Positions 1 through 11,225 of a stretch of 64,000 nt of DNA are shown in pieces (the stretch's first letter is position 1; each line of letters opens with the position of its first letter). Source of the DNA: Bimuria novae-zelandiae CBS 107.79 (Eukaryota > Ascomycota > Dothideomycetes > Pleosporales > Didymosphaeriaceae). Made by a program: the position numbers and the translations under genes. The notes beneath the pieces were generated by a model. The model did no database searches, was not told the DNA's origin, and saw nothing but the letters and a program-made list of their open reading frames with translations. The stretch covers positions 259,621 through 323,620 of the forward strand of contig ML976670.1 in the NCBI GenBank assembly GCA_010015655.1, given 5' to 3'.

Positions 1-1790
1 CCAAGATTTTGGGGGTTATCATGGACGCAGAGCTCCGATACAAACAACACATAGCTAGAGCAGCAACAAGAGGCCTTCGGGCAGCCATGGCACTGAATCG
101 GCTACGCATGGTCTCTCTATTAACAGCACGACAGCTGTTTAACGCCACGGTGGCACTAGCAATAGACTATGCATTAAGCGTTTGGATGCACGCATGTGGA
201 CAGTTACCTATGGCCGCTATTAACAGAGCGCAGAAGATCGGGGCGCAGGCCATTATTGGCTGTTTCTGAACAGTAGCCACAGCGGTAGCGGAAGCCGAAG
301 CGCACATTTAACTGATAAACGAATGACACACCCTAAGGGTAATTAAGTTCTGGTTCGACATCTACACCCTACTAGACTCGAACCCGCTCGCAAGGATCAA
401 GACCAAGACGTTCCGAAGATTTAACTTACCTTTGCAAAAGATAGCATAGCGGCTCCAAGAGACGGACGCGGAAAGGATCGAAACTATTATACTATATATA
501 GTAAGCCCGTGGAACTCGCGCATAACTATAGTTATTAAAGCGGACGGCACAGAAGTAGAAGATGCCGCAGATCGCGATTAAGGCATTTGGATTGCCACCA
601 GCACTTCGGTGAGAAACGGCCTGGTTGGCTGTGGAGGAGCAATAGAAGACACAAATAAGGCCACTAGAGAGAACAGGGAACCTGTCACCTTCTCCAAGGC
701 CCTTGGACTGAGAACGGAACAGAACCCATACACCGCGGAATTAGCAGCAATATTAGAAGGGCTAAAACGCCTGCCACTGGAGCTAGCGGCACGGAAGATT
801 ACCATGTTGGCCAGCAATTAAGCCGCGCTGCTAGCGATTGGCCATCCACGAAGGCAATCAGGACAGGACACGATTGGACACATCTACGACACCGTGCGCA
901 TGCTAGCGGTAAGATAGAACAGAGTGGAGATGGTATGGATCCCAGCCGGATGTGGCTTCAACCTGGGCAAGAAGGCTAAAGCAGAAGCGAAGAAAGCTAC
1001 GAAGGATGGTAGCGCATTTGATACACGTCTAAAAGCTAAATCGACAGCAGTGAATGCCGAAATAACCAAACAGAACAAATACAGATCGCTACTAAACGGG
1101 GTCGGAAAGTACTCGAGAAAGTTAGACGCAGCGCTGCCTGGAAGGCACACTTAAGGGTTGTACGATATGTTGGACCGGCGAGGAGCTAGGGTGCTAGCGC
1201 AACTACGGACAGGGATGGCGCGGCTGAACGGATACCTGCATCAAATTGGGGCAGCAGAATTAGACCTATGCGACTGTGGCGTAGCGAAGGAGATAGTTAA
1301 ACACTTCCTCTTCCGCTGCTCGAGATGGAATGCACTACGGGCAAAGATGCTACAATAGGCAGGCGAAAAGGGTGGGAACCTCTCATTCTCACTGGGTGGT
1401 AAAGCAATGTCAGACGGAGCAAAATGGACGCCGGACCTAGAGGCCGTCCGGGCGACTATTCGGTTCGCCATCAGCACAGGAAGATTGGGAATGGATATGG
1501 CCTAAAGAGAGACGGCAGGCACTTAAAGACAGAGCCTGTGTGGCAGCAAGTTCTGCTTCAATCGCTGGGTTAAGGACAATGAACACTTAGAGAAAAGACT
1601 CTAAGATAACTTGCGACAAAAACTAACACACAGGGGAATAGAACTTTAGAAATAAGGGATAGCAGCACAGGAATAGGGCAATAGTAAGGGCTTATAGGAG
1701 TTTATGGGATATCAGCAGGATGGGATCATGTGATAACTGTACTAGTGCCCTTTAGGCTTAATGCCGGGCGAAATGAAACTCTCCTCCTCC
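1..1790 (+). mobile_element. Tad-like LINE retrotransposon, 3' remnant
   Basis: This is the 3' part of a non-LTR retrotransposon ORF2, cut by the window edge. Translation from base 9 gives the end of the reverse transcriptase region (LGVIMDAELRYKQHIARAA, then INRAQKIGAQAIIG), which is characteristic of fungal Tad/I-clade LINEs. Around 590-840 follows an RNase H domain (GCGGAIED, then NPYTAELAAI), and around 1230-1350 a C-terminal Cys/His segment (LCDCGVAKE, HFLFRCSRW). The frame is broken by many TGA, TAG and TAA codons where the family would have Arg or Gln, which fits RIP. No ORF can function. The piggyBac-like sequence starts near 1795, so the exact LINE tail between about 1560 and 1790 is uncertain. 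Confidence 0.85.
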
Positions 1791-1794
1791 TTAT

Positions 1795-3959
1795 TGTTTT
1801 CTAGCTAAAACAGTCCTCTTTTGAAATCCTTAGCACATGCAAACATGCCGAAAGCTGCAGCTCACCTTAGCAATGATCCTAACTTCGTTTTATACACAAA
1901 GAACTCAAAAAATAAGGGTGTTTTACCTAATCTGCCGTCAGATCCGCCACCTGATTGGAAACCTCTCAGAATCATCAATCCACTTACTTTTGGACGCGCC
2001 CAGTTACCTAAAGATGTTGACAAAGGCTCTCCTATCGCCCTCTTTGATCTATACTTTGACGCCGTCGTCCTTGATCGAATCGCATACCACACAAATCAGC
2101 ATGCTGAGAAGCTCCGAGCAGCCTCACCTACTGCCTGCCGCGGGTGGAAACCAACGTCGCCGAGCGAGCTATACACGTACTTTGCGATTGTGATATATAT
2201 AGGCCTCCATCAGGAGCCGTCGCTGGCGGAGTACTGGGAGAAGGGCCACCGGAGCGCTCCTACACACAAAGTCAATAAGCATATGGCGCAGAAACGCTGG
2301 GAGCAGCTGGATCGTTACTTGTACTGTACTAAGGTTGAGCAGAGCTTTTGCTCACCTTTTGGCCGAGTATGGGATCTCTCCGAGCTCATGCGTGAGCGTA
2401 CTCTGAGCCTCTGGCTGCCCGGCAAGCATCTCTGCGTCGACGAGGCAATGGCGAGGTTTACAGGACGAGCTTCAGAAAAGGTAATAATTAAAACAAAGCC
2501 TACACCTAAGGGTTATAAGATCTGGTGCTTAGCCAATGATGGAGTAATTCTAAACTGGTTATTTCATGCTAGAGGAGCTAGTAGAGGTCCTGTTAACTTA
2601 CTCAAGTCTGCTGACGTACAACTCTAGTCGCTGACGCCTACTAAGCTTGTACCCGTCACTCTCGTACTTGCTAAAGACTCTGCCGGCCAGCGCCTATTTC
2701 AGCGAGATTTCCATATTGTGTGGGACGATAATCTATTCAATACTATCCCTATGCTCGAATACCTCCGATCCGAAGGCGTAGGCTGCGCTGGGACAGTTAG
2801 GACAACAAAGACAGCGATAGAGGAGACGTTTAAGGCAACAGTAAAGGCAGAACTTCAAACAAGTAGCGCCCACATCGCCCGCCAAAAGCTGTCAAAGGAA
2901 TGCTTTAACGCCGATCTTGTGCGTCTTAAAACACACAATAGCAAGTCTCTGAAGTGGGGAGAGATACGCTGGGCGTTATCAGCGTTAAAAAATGTACTAG
3001 AGGCAGCTTGGAGAGACAATCAGGTCGTCCTTTTTGCAAGTACTGTTGCTGAGCGTGAGTACTGACGTCAAGTCTTGGCATAGTGTTTACTGACGAGAAT
3101 CGCCACCCAGCAAATTAATACATCACAAAGCTACGCCGACGCTCAAAGTTTGCCCAAAATAATAGGAAGATCTATGCTGAAGCCTTTGGCAATCACGTTG
3201 TCAAGTTACTAGGCATACCTATTATGATTGACGACTACAATCGCCATAAGAGCGAGGTAGATCGCTTTGATTAGGTTAAAAGTTACTACTCTGTTCAGCA
3301 AGTCAAGCAGCGTACCTGGCGACCTCTATTCTACTTTCTACTCGATCTAACGCTCAACAACACCTACAGGTTCTCCTCCTACGCCTCTGCCGCTGATGCA
3401 AAACAATCAGGACATAAGAAATTCCTGTACAAGCTTATAGAGCAGCTCTTTGAGCGTGGAAGCCGCCTCTGCAGAGGCTCAAACAAGCGTCAGAGGGCTG
3501 ACGACCTTGTTATTAGCAACGAAGGCGATCACAAAGCTATGAGGATGTATAGACACGCAAAGACTTGTGTAGCTTGTGCAGAATCAGGGCGCAAAACCAA
3601 CGGATCTCTGCGTTAGAAAGCACCTCTACCAGCTATTTCTGGCAACTCTCATGGACGTCAGCGTCCTCCGCGTACTGTTTATGGCTGTCAGCTCTGCAAG
3701 CTGCCTTTGTGTAGGCCTGAACAGCGCCCTGAGTGCTGGCAGGAGCACCTACAGCGTCACCAAACAATCAAGCATGTGGACACCTCAGCAAGCTCAAGTA
3801 TCATGTAATTCAATCAAGAAACCGCCCAATATTAGGGCCCCATACAAATCTACACACAAATCTGATATTTCTTGATGATCATGCAGAGTCGGAGCAAGCC
3901 TCCGATTGGCTGATTCCATGTGGTCCGTGGGTGGGCGATGTTGCCAATGCGAGGGATAG
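1795..3959 (+). mobile_element. piggyBac-like DNA transposon, decayed copy 1
   Basis: A near full-length but inactivated cut-and-paste element. Its 5' end is placed where similarity to the second copy begins (TTCTAGCTAAAA near 1799). Its 3' end is placed at an arm (3899-3959) that is an inverted match of the 5' arm of copy 2 (4002-4062). I could not see a matching terminal repeat at the left end of this copy, nor a clear TTAA target duplication, so the left boundary may be truncated by the LINE. Inside lies the transposase pseudogene described separately. Confidence 0.75.
1844..3790 (+). pseudogene. piggyBac-family transposase (DDE_Tnp_1_7), broken
   Basis: Starts at the ATG of MPKAAAHLSNDPNF; an upstream in-frame ATG exists at 1836, but copy 2 also has its ATG at this site. 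The first block (1844-2627) is a 261-codon open frame ending with CVDEAMARFTGRASEKV, the segment carrying the first catalytic Asp of piggyBac transposases. The second (2718-3065) contains VWDDNLFNTIPMLEYL and GCAGTVRTT, matching the second-Asp region. Near 3225-3290 is IDDYNRHKSEVDRFD, the third-Asp region. From about 3550 to 3790 is a Cys/His-rich tail (CVACAES, CQLCKLPLC) like the terminal zinc-binding domain. Stops at about 2625, 3063 and 3272 and frame breaks separate the blocks. Most damage is C-to-T type. Confidence 0.85.
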
Positions 3960-4062
3960 CTAACACTACCAAGCCATGTTGCACTGACCAACGCGCGTTG
4001 TCTATCCCCCGCATGGCCAAAATCTGCCGTACACGGGCCACATTGAAATGGCCAATCAGGAG
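3899..4062. repeat. Inverted repeat arms at the junction of two piggyBac copies
   Basis: The arm 3899-3959 and the arm 4002-4062 are imperfect inverted repeats of 61 bp each, separated by 42 bp. They share CTATCCC-CGCAT, CACGG-CCACAT and GCCAATC cores. The simplest reading is that they are the right terminal region of copy 1 and the left terminal region of copy 2 of the same transposon family, both inserted in the same orientation. Confidence 0.7.
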
Positions 4063-4320
4063 AGCTGCCAAGTGAAACACCAAATCTGTATCGTGATGTT
4101 AGCAATTTCGGTTTACTAGCTAAAATACGCCTGTTTTAAAATCGCCTGCACCTGCAAACATGCCAAAAGCTGCTGGCCCACTCACTAATGACCCTAACTT
4201 CGTAAAATATATAAAATACAGCAAATCTGACGCTGAAAAGCCTGATTTGCCAGCAAATCCACTACCTAATTGGAAACCTCTCAACGTTAATAATCCACGT
4301 ATTTTTGGAGAGGCTAACTA
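4002..4320 (+). mobile_element. piggyBac-like transposon, truncated copy 2
   Basis: Only the 5' end is present: terminal arm 4002-4062, leader with CTAGCTAAAA, then an ATG at 4160 followed by MPKAAGPLTNDPNF, clearly parallel to copy 1. Reading runs through about 53 codons (ending IFGEAN) to a TAA at about 4319 and similarity ceases. It is a second, independently mutated copy of the same family, broken off before the catalytic region. Confidence 0.75.
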
Positions 4321-4732
4321 AATAGTTGCCCAGGGGCCCGGTTCTCGGCCCTCTGAGCAACGTCTTCGTCAATATCAACCATGTTAGCTGCTGAGCTCTT
4401 GGGCCCGTGACAGCCACTATCATTCGGGCTACCTCACCTTCCAACTCCGCAACACATGGGACAAGCTTTCGCTTTCGCTTTCGCTTTCGCAGTTACTCTC
4501 AATCCCACAGAACGTAGAATACGCCGCCCTTCGTATGGTCGACTCACCAGGGTCCGAAGCCAGGACCCAAAAAACGGACACCAGACATGGCCGAAAACTG
4601 GGAGCAGAAACATGTTATTCATGTCCTAGAGTAAGACTAATGAAGCCCGTATATACAATTATCGCCAACAAGCTTAGCTTGCTCCGGCCTATCGTCATCA
4701 TCCATAATATCAGCAAACCTCCCAAACAGCCA
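4321..4732. other. Non-coding interval with a hexanucleotide microsatellite
   Basis: No convincing gene. At 4465-4490 there are four copies of GCTTTC plus a partial copy, a simple repeat. The rest is ordinary sequence downstream of the methyltransferase gene on the minus strand. Confidence 0.6.
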
Positions 4733-5875
4733 CTACTGCCTAAGCTCAGCCAAAACGCCAACCAATTCATGAAACGCCTTGCCAATACCCATACCTTGGG
4801 TGATTGCATTGCACTGATCCTGCAGCAGCACTGCCAGCAACGTGTCGCGCCCATTCTGGTTCATCTGCGCCCAGTCCTGTGGATCCTTGAGGCGACACAG
4901 CCGCTCGAAGAATTGGCCCCAATGCATGCTACCTTTGAGATGCATTGCATTCTGCTGCATCCAGTGCCTAGCAGCTGCAAGATCGAAGGAATTCAGATCA
5001 GTTTGCGAGGGTGAAGAAGGTCCGTTCGCAGATGCTGCTAATGCGAGGCCTGTACCATTGCCTATGTTGTGCATCTTCGCTACCATCAGACCAACGGCAG
5101 TAGCGGCTTCGTTAACTTGGGCGCGGACAATGTCCCAAATACGATCTGGTGAGAGCTGCAGTGTCATTGTTGGAATCCGAGCGCGGTTGTTGTACGGGCA
5201 TTGGCGTGGAGGTGGAAGCCAATAACGCAGCCCGGCATCTCGGTTAGTTCGTTGGACGAGGCAAACTGAATGGGACAAGAAGCGGACGGCCCAGATCTCC
5301 CAAAGCGGCCGACTATCGTGAGAAACAGGCGGCCGCCTGGCGCCAGCATTGATGTCCACATCTTGAGGGTTGCAGCTCGCTCGTCTGGAGGGATAGTGTG
5401 GAGGATCTGGATAGCAAAAATGGCGTTGAATAGAATGCCGGGGCGCTGAAGGCGACTGCGGATGAAGTTAGGGAGGTTGGCGTGGGTAGCGCTAGCAAGC
5501 AGCAAATGTACTTGAGTCTCTACCGTTCCTTTAGATAATCGTTAGCATGTGATGTCTGTGATCAATGCACGAATCCGTACCGCAAGGCGCGACATGAAGC
5601 TGGGATCGCTGCAGACGAAACGGAGCGTCAGTCTGAAGGAAGCCGTTGACCGCATCCACACCGACGCACATGCCGCTTCCGATACTGGGCTTTGTGAGCG
5701 CGAGCACCTCGCCATGTCCAGTGCCAATGTCCAGGATGTTGTCACCAGGACGTAGGTTGGCGCTCTGGACGGCAAGCTTACAGACAGCTGCTGTATGCGC
5801 AGAAGAGTACTCGAGGATGCCGACAAGGTGGCGAAAGCCGTCATTGACATCGGCGGGAGTGGAATACGTGGGCAT
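4733..5875 (-). CDS. Class I SAM-dependent methyltransferase, with C-terminal extension
   Basis: Starts at the ATG at 5875. Exon 1 is 5581-5875. A 52-bp intron (5529-5580) has donor GTACGG, branch TGCTAAC and acceptor AAAG, and joins in frame to exon 2. Residues 47-60 (ILDIGTGHGEVLAL) are motif I of the Rossmann-fold methyltransferases. Later NAIFAIQILHTIPP and LAPGGRLFLTIVG match motif IV and the following strand. If exon 2 runs to its TGA (5164-5166) the protein is 219 aa. That TGA overlaps the ATG (5165-5167) of a second open frame of 144 codons as ATGA. A possible 50-bp intron (5146-5195, GTACAA to CACCAG) removes the stop and fuses both into 346 aa, the model given here. The extension (Met- and Gln-rich) matches no family I know. 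Substrate is unknown. A Copia LTR lies 21 bp upstream of the ATG. Confidence 0.65.
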
Positions 5876-5891
5876 GATAGGTAATTAATGG

Positions 5892-5896
5892 GAAAG
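5892..5896. repeat. Target site duplication GAAAG, left copy
   Basis: Five bases directly before the LTR, repeated at 11431-11435 directly after the other LTR. It shows that both element ends are intact and that no later rearrangement exchanged the flanks. Confidence 0.93.
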
Positions 5897-6101
5897 TGTC
5901 GCGGTGAGCAGAGCTGGACAGTACGCAGGGAAATTGAAGGATTGAACTGAGGTTGTACTATCTAGGAACTACAGAAGGTATAGGTGCACAGGCACAAACA
6001 ACGCTAGTCCTAGATAGGTGTCATGCTATCAGAAAGGTAAGCTGCAGTCGAGTAAGGGTAGCTGCAACTATCGCACAGAGAAAGAGCTATAAACCGTGAC
6101 A
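5897..6101 (-). repeat. Copia 3' LTR (205 bp)
   Basis: Identical to 11226-11430 apart from one transition at 6011. Because the element reads leftwards, this is the 3' LTR and it faces the methyltransferase gene in the same direction. Confidence 0.95.
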
Positions 6102-6111
6102 CACCCCCCAG
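6102..6111 (-). other. Polypurine tract of the Copia element
   Basis: In element orientation the sequence directly before the 3' LTR is CTGGGGGGTG, a G-run typical of the plus-strand priming site. The two other Copia-type ends in the window have the same layout: a G-run followed by GTG and then the LTR. Confidence 0.8.
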
Positions 6112-9100
6112 CTGGCGTGGACGCCCAGGTAGGGAGTCAATAACAGCTAATTAGTATTAGTGTATATAGATACTATTAAGATTGTTGCTATTAGTTTGAC
6201 GCAGGCCCTTTAGACGCTTAGTAATATTAACGAGGCTAATTTGGCGGACGAAGTCTACAAACTTCTGCTTAAGTAGAATTTTTATAAGTCTATTAGCAGG
6301 CATATGGTTAGTAGGGACCTATTTAACGTTAATACGAGAGGCTTTAACTTCCTGTTAAATCTAGAGCTGGTGAATATTAACATGTTTAACCTTCGTATGA
6401 AGCTTATCTTGCTGTTTAGTAATAATACTAATGGTCTGCTAATTATCACACTAGATAGTAGGTATATAGTTAAGAGTAAAGTTAATACTAGAGAAGAATT
6501 GCATCCATTTTTCTATTTACGAGCTAGTAAGTAATAGAGCTAGTAATTTAGATTCTATAGTTAATTTTATAACTGTGCGTTGTACTGTTAACTTCTAGTT
6601 AATTATTAGTCCTCTAAACTTAAAAGTATAGCCTTAAGAGCTTTAGCGAGTCTTAGGCTCGTTAGCGTATAAGGCGTTAGAAGATCTAAAGAAGAGAGGA
6701 TCGCGATATATTGGATTATTAGATAGATACTTAGCTATGTCCTGCGCGCTGGAAGAGGCCTTAAGTGCGAGAGCCTTCGTGCTGAGCAGGTATCGCCAGG
6801 TCTGGCGTATCTTCGAGACGTGAGACTGTCCTGGGTTGGTGAGATGGCAAGCGAACACAACGTGCGTTTAAGCGACGTTAGGTCTGCCCTAGATAGCGAT
6901 GTATGCGAGAGAGCTAACTAGTTACTAATAGAGCTTTATTCGAGCAATTTTAGGCTCCTTAATAGACTGTAGTAGCTAGTTCTCCGCTAGTGGAATGTCT
7001 AGAGCCTTGCCTATAGCTTTAATGCTAAATTAAGCGTATACCTTATTAATGAACGCGTCCTAGACTAGCCACGTCTTGTGCAGGGCTCGATCGCGTATAA
7101 TATAGATTCCGAGAAACTAGGTAAGGTCTCCTATAGCTTTAATGTTGTATAGGTCCACCAGATCCTTCTTAAAAGACCTGTGGTGATGGGCATTAGACTA
7201 ATGATATGCCATAATAATGTTGTTAACATAGACAAATAGGATGAGCTAGCGGCTCGTGTATAAGCAAGGAAAGCCTTTAACTAGCTTTAGACCTAGCTTA
7301 ACAAGTTGTTGACGTAGTTTGTTATACTATAGTAGTGATGACTCCTTTAGGCCGTACAGGGCGCGGAGCACCAGCATAATCTCGCCTTTAGTGTGGTGGA
7401 ATGGCTTAGGTGTTTCAGCGTATAGCTTCTGATTAATCTTAGCGTTTAGGAAGGTAGTAGGAACATCGTACTGCTTTAGCTCTAGATTAAAGTAATTAGC
7501 AATTATAATAAGAGCGCGAAAGTTACGGATTGCGAGTGTAGTAGCGTACGTGTTATTAAGCGGAGCTTAAAGATCTCCCTAAATAATAAGTCGAGCCTTA
7601 AACTATAAGAGGTATCCATCTCCGTCGATTTTGTACGTGAATACCTATATTAGTGGTAGCACCTTAGCGTCTGTAGTGGCCTTTATTTTTGTAGTCTTCT
7701 TAAAGACTCTTTTAGCGCGTAGAGCTTACTATTCAACCTCTATAGCGCGTTAGAATTAATTACCGAATATGTGTGTATTAAGCTGCTTCACTGCCTTAGG
7801 TAAAGGTAGTAGCTAAGACTAATAGATTTTTAGTATCTTATCTATAGTAGGTATAGTGCAAATCTCGGTCGAGAATGCACGGAGATAGTCGACAAGAGGT
7901 ATAGCTCCTAGCGCTATAGTGTATGTGTAAATTATAAAGTTATTAAGATCTTTCTGCTTTCGATTGCGTTTGCCAGTGAGGATAAGACTTGTATTATTTA
8001 GATCTAGGTTAATATCTTGTGGAGCTCTCTCGCCGCGTTAGCGATAGCCCTCAGGTACTTCATCACTCTCAGGAGTCTAATTGCTTGTAGCAGTAGACAT
8101 TATAGGTCTAGGGGTAGGCAGCTGTTGCTGTGTTAATTTAAATGCGTGTTGCTGTATTGATTCAAATGCGTTGTTAGTCTATTCACCCCCCACCTGGGAG
8201 CCTGCAGCTCCTGAAGCTAAGGTCATAGGTGTTTCTGCTAGGCGGCGACGTTGACGAGTAGTTAACAAATCTTTAATACTAATATTATCATGTTAATATT
8301 CTTCTAGATATTCGAGTAGTTTAATTACCTTTTCGAGCACTAACCCTGATGCATACCTATCTATTCTATTAAAGAAGAGTGTAGGTTCGAATACGACGTC
8401 GCGGGTGACGATAATAGTGTCTTTTATAGGTAGCTAGATACGGAAGATATTGGTGCCTTAGTAGCCAACAAGGTGGCCAATTAGAGTACGCGATTTAAGC
8501 TTATTAGTAGCTCTTAGATCACGGTTATAGACGTAGGCGCGATAGCCAATAGGCCTTATATAAGTAACAAGTGGCTTTCGTCCCCATACGACCTCGTACG
8601 GCGTTTTCTAGCCTAGTGCTTCTGTGGGCGTGCGGTTGAGGATGTACGCGGCAGTGCGATACATCTCATGTGATAGGTTCTTTGGCAGGTTGGCGTGTAT
8701 GCGCATAGCGCGAGCTCGCTACGTAAGTACTCCGCCAGCACGTTCAATAAGTCCATTTAGTTCCTTTGTTCCAGCAGGTGCTGGCTCATACAGCATACCT
8801 AGCTCTTCTGTTATGTCGATAAGGTTATTTCCAAATCCTCTCTTATTGTCGCACTAAATAGCGACTACGTTAGCGTTATACACACGCTAGATTTTGCGGA
8901 TTAAGGACATAAACTAACGTATAAGTGTTAACTTATCCTTGCGTCGTGATGTGGTGATCTTATGCTACTTTAAGTATTTGTCTATAGAGTGCAGGGCGTA
9001 CTTGCTGCCGTTAATACACTCCTCTCCTATAGGGATAATGTAGATTAGGTCTATCGCGATTTAATAGAACGGTTTTTGTGCGCGGCTCTTGACCAGGCGC

Positions 9101-11043
9101 CTTAAGATAATATAAGTTATTTAAGTCTTAATACATATCTAACATCGACAGTCTATGTATTCTCTAGTTAATTAAACACCTTTAACATTTAATTTAAGAT
9201 AGTTAACTACTTTCTAGCCTAGATAGGCCCAGATATAATAAGCAGCACGCTAATTAATAATATTAGTAGGCTTTAGCGCGTACGACGGGCGGTATAATGC
9301 CCTAAACGTACTTAATAGTAAGCGTAGAAGCGATAGCGGCGGTTAATGTAACAGTTTAGCATCTATTAGCTAGTAGCCTCTATTGTACTCAAGTTAGGCA
9401 ATAACGTTTGATGGTTGGCGCATGTATAGGACATCATAGCCAGAGTTAAAATGGATAGACTCTGTACGGCAGCGAGCAAGTCCTAACAAGCTTATAAGAA
9501 AGCCTTTAACATATGCGACATGCGTTAACTCTAGCGTTTATGTCCTATGTAGTGTTTAAGCGACGAGTTCTATCGTGCCCTAAGCCATAATTAAGATTTG
9601 GCTATTGCTAGCGTGAACATAGTAACGTTGCGGATTGTCGTTTATCCTCTTCTAGCCATGCTATGACTCTGTATTAATAACGTGGGTGTTTGACCCTGGA
9701 TCGACGATCTATTAGTTAAGGAGCTTAGCCTTATCAGCGTTGTCTCTAACTATTACTATAAGCTCTCCGTTAGGCTCAGCGTTGTTGTCTAATGTAATTG
9801 TTTTTAAATTGTTGTTCGATTGTTCTTCGAGAGATTCAAGAGATTTGGGATCGAGAGAATCAGGCTTAAGAGAATTGGGCTCGAGAGAATCGACTTAATC
9901 GAGGCTTATGTGTAATAGGCTAGTAATCACTATAAACGTGTTGCTATTCTTAGCAGGAGGATTGCTATTATTAACTTGTAGTAATTCTATATTTTAAGGT
10001 TATTAGGCTATCTACTTCTCGAGAGTAGTCTTAATACGTATATTAATTTTAGAGTCCTTTCGCGCTTCCTTAACCTTACGTATAGCCTTAGCTATAGGCT
10101 AATAGTCCTTCGGACGTTGTAGGTTACGTGGGTTAAGAATAAAGTAGTTAGTGTACTAATGCTTCTTTCCACAGACACAGTTTCTAGGTAGCTTGTCTTA
10201 GTCACGGCTGCCACCGCGATTACCCTTTATAGTCTATTAATTAACTTGCTTTGCGACTCTAAGCTCGGCAGTAGTTACCGCCAGGCCTGTTAAGTGTAGC
10301 TTAGTGTGGCGTAGATATGTAGTCATCTTGGCGACGTACGTCTCTAGAGATAAGATCTTAGTAGTGGTGCCTCGCGCTTTATGCTTAAAGATCTCGCGCA
10401 GGCAGGAAGTGGCGTATTCCTAATTAATTACCTTACAGGTAATAAGGAAGTCCTCTTATAGTTAATTACTATTAGTCTTAGGCAAGCTAATAGCCTTGCC
10501 CTAAGCTATAATATATACTTAGTCTAATAGCTATTGCTTGATCTTCTTTGCAGCTCGTGGCGTAGTCTTAAAAGCGTTATACTTATTAGCAAGCTCGCGG
10601 CGACGTGTCGCGTCTATAGAATAAAAGAACTTCTTAAGTATAACTAGTTAGTCGTACAGGGTATTATAATCTTTAATTAGGTGTATATAACGTGTAGTAA
10701 TTATCTTACTAATATTTATATTTAAGTTAGCTAGTGCCTTTACTTAAGTGTAATACTTAGTACGGCGGCGTTCCTATTAATTGTATTCCTATTAATAGGA
10801 ATCTCGATTGTTAGCGGATAAGTAAGAGAGCCTAGTAACTTTAAGCTTATAATTAGTAAGTTAAGGCTTAAGAGGCTTCTATAGCTCAGGGAGATTCTCC
10901 TTCGCTACGTTAGGGTTGATGTACTGCCAGAGACCGTGGCGGTTAGCAACGTCTCGGCGAATGAACAACTAGGTAAACCAGTTGTCTGGTGTGTTTAGGA
11001 TGACGGTGACACGCGTCACAGCGGGGTCGGACTTAGTAGCCAT
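6102..11043 (-). pseudogene. Copia gag-pol, heavily RIP-mutated
   Basis: The gag start is near 11043 (MATKSDPAVTRVTVILN, then PDNWF). A zinc-knuckle remnant (CVCGKKH) lies near 10170. The integrase core lies at about 8400-9160, with the lead-in YIIPIGEECINGSKYALHS near 9000. The reverse transcriptase active site is near 7210-7240 as FVYVNNIIMAYH, where the family has YVDD, so both Asp codons have become Asn by G-to-A change. RNase H lies near 6550-6860 (FACHLTNPGQSHVSKIRQTW). Stops occur every few codons across the whole length, and the catalytic loss means the copy cannot encode its own enzymes. Confidence 0.88.
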
Positions 11044-11210
11044 TGCAGAGGCTATAGTCGACAGTATCGATGGATCCAGGCAGAGATCCTAGTATGTGCG
11101 CCGTAGGGATACGCAGGTGAACAGTTGCGTCGTGGAGAACGCGGTACAGCGACGTGCGACTCGTGAGTAGAGTGACGTTACAACAGCAGGTGAGAACAAT
11201 CCTAGGTGCA

Positions 11211-11225
11211 AGCCGGGCTCATAAC
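11211..11225 (-). other. Copia primer-binding site, initiator tRNA-Met anticodon-arm type
   Basis: Directly after the 5' LTR the element reads GTTATGAGCCCGGCT. Its first 11 bases are complementary to GGGCUCAUAAC, the anticodon stem-loop of eukaryotic initiator tRNA-Met. Drosophila copia and yeast Ty5 are known to prime from such an internal half-tRNA; the same is inferred here. Confidence 0.75.

Noticed and set aside
5165..5359. Extension of the 4733-5167 frame upstream to 5359
   Set aside because: This part overlaps the methyltransferase exon in another frame, and the methyltransferase frame carries the conserved motifs.
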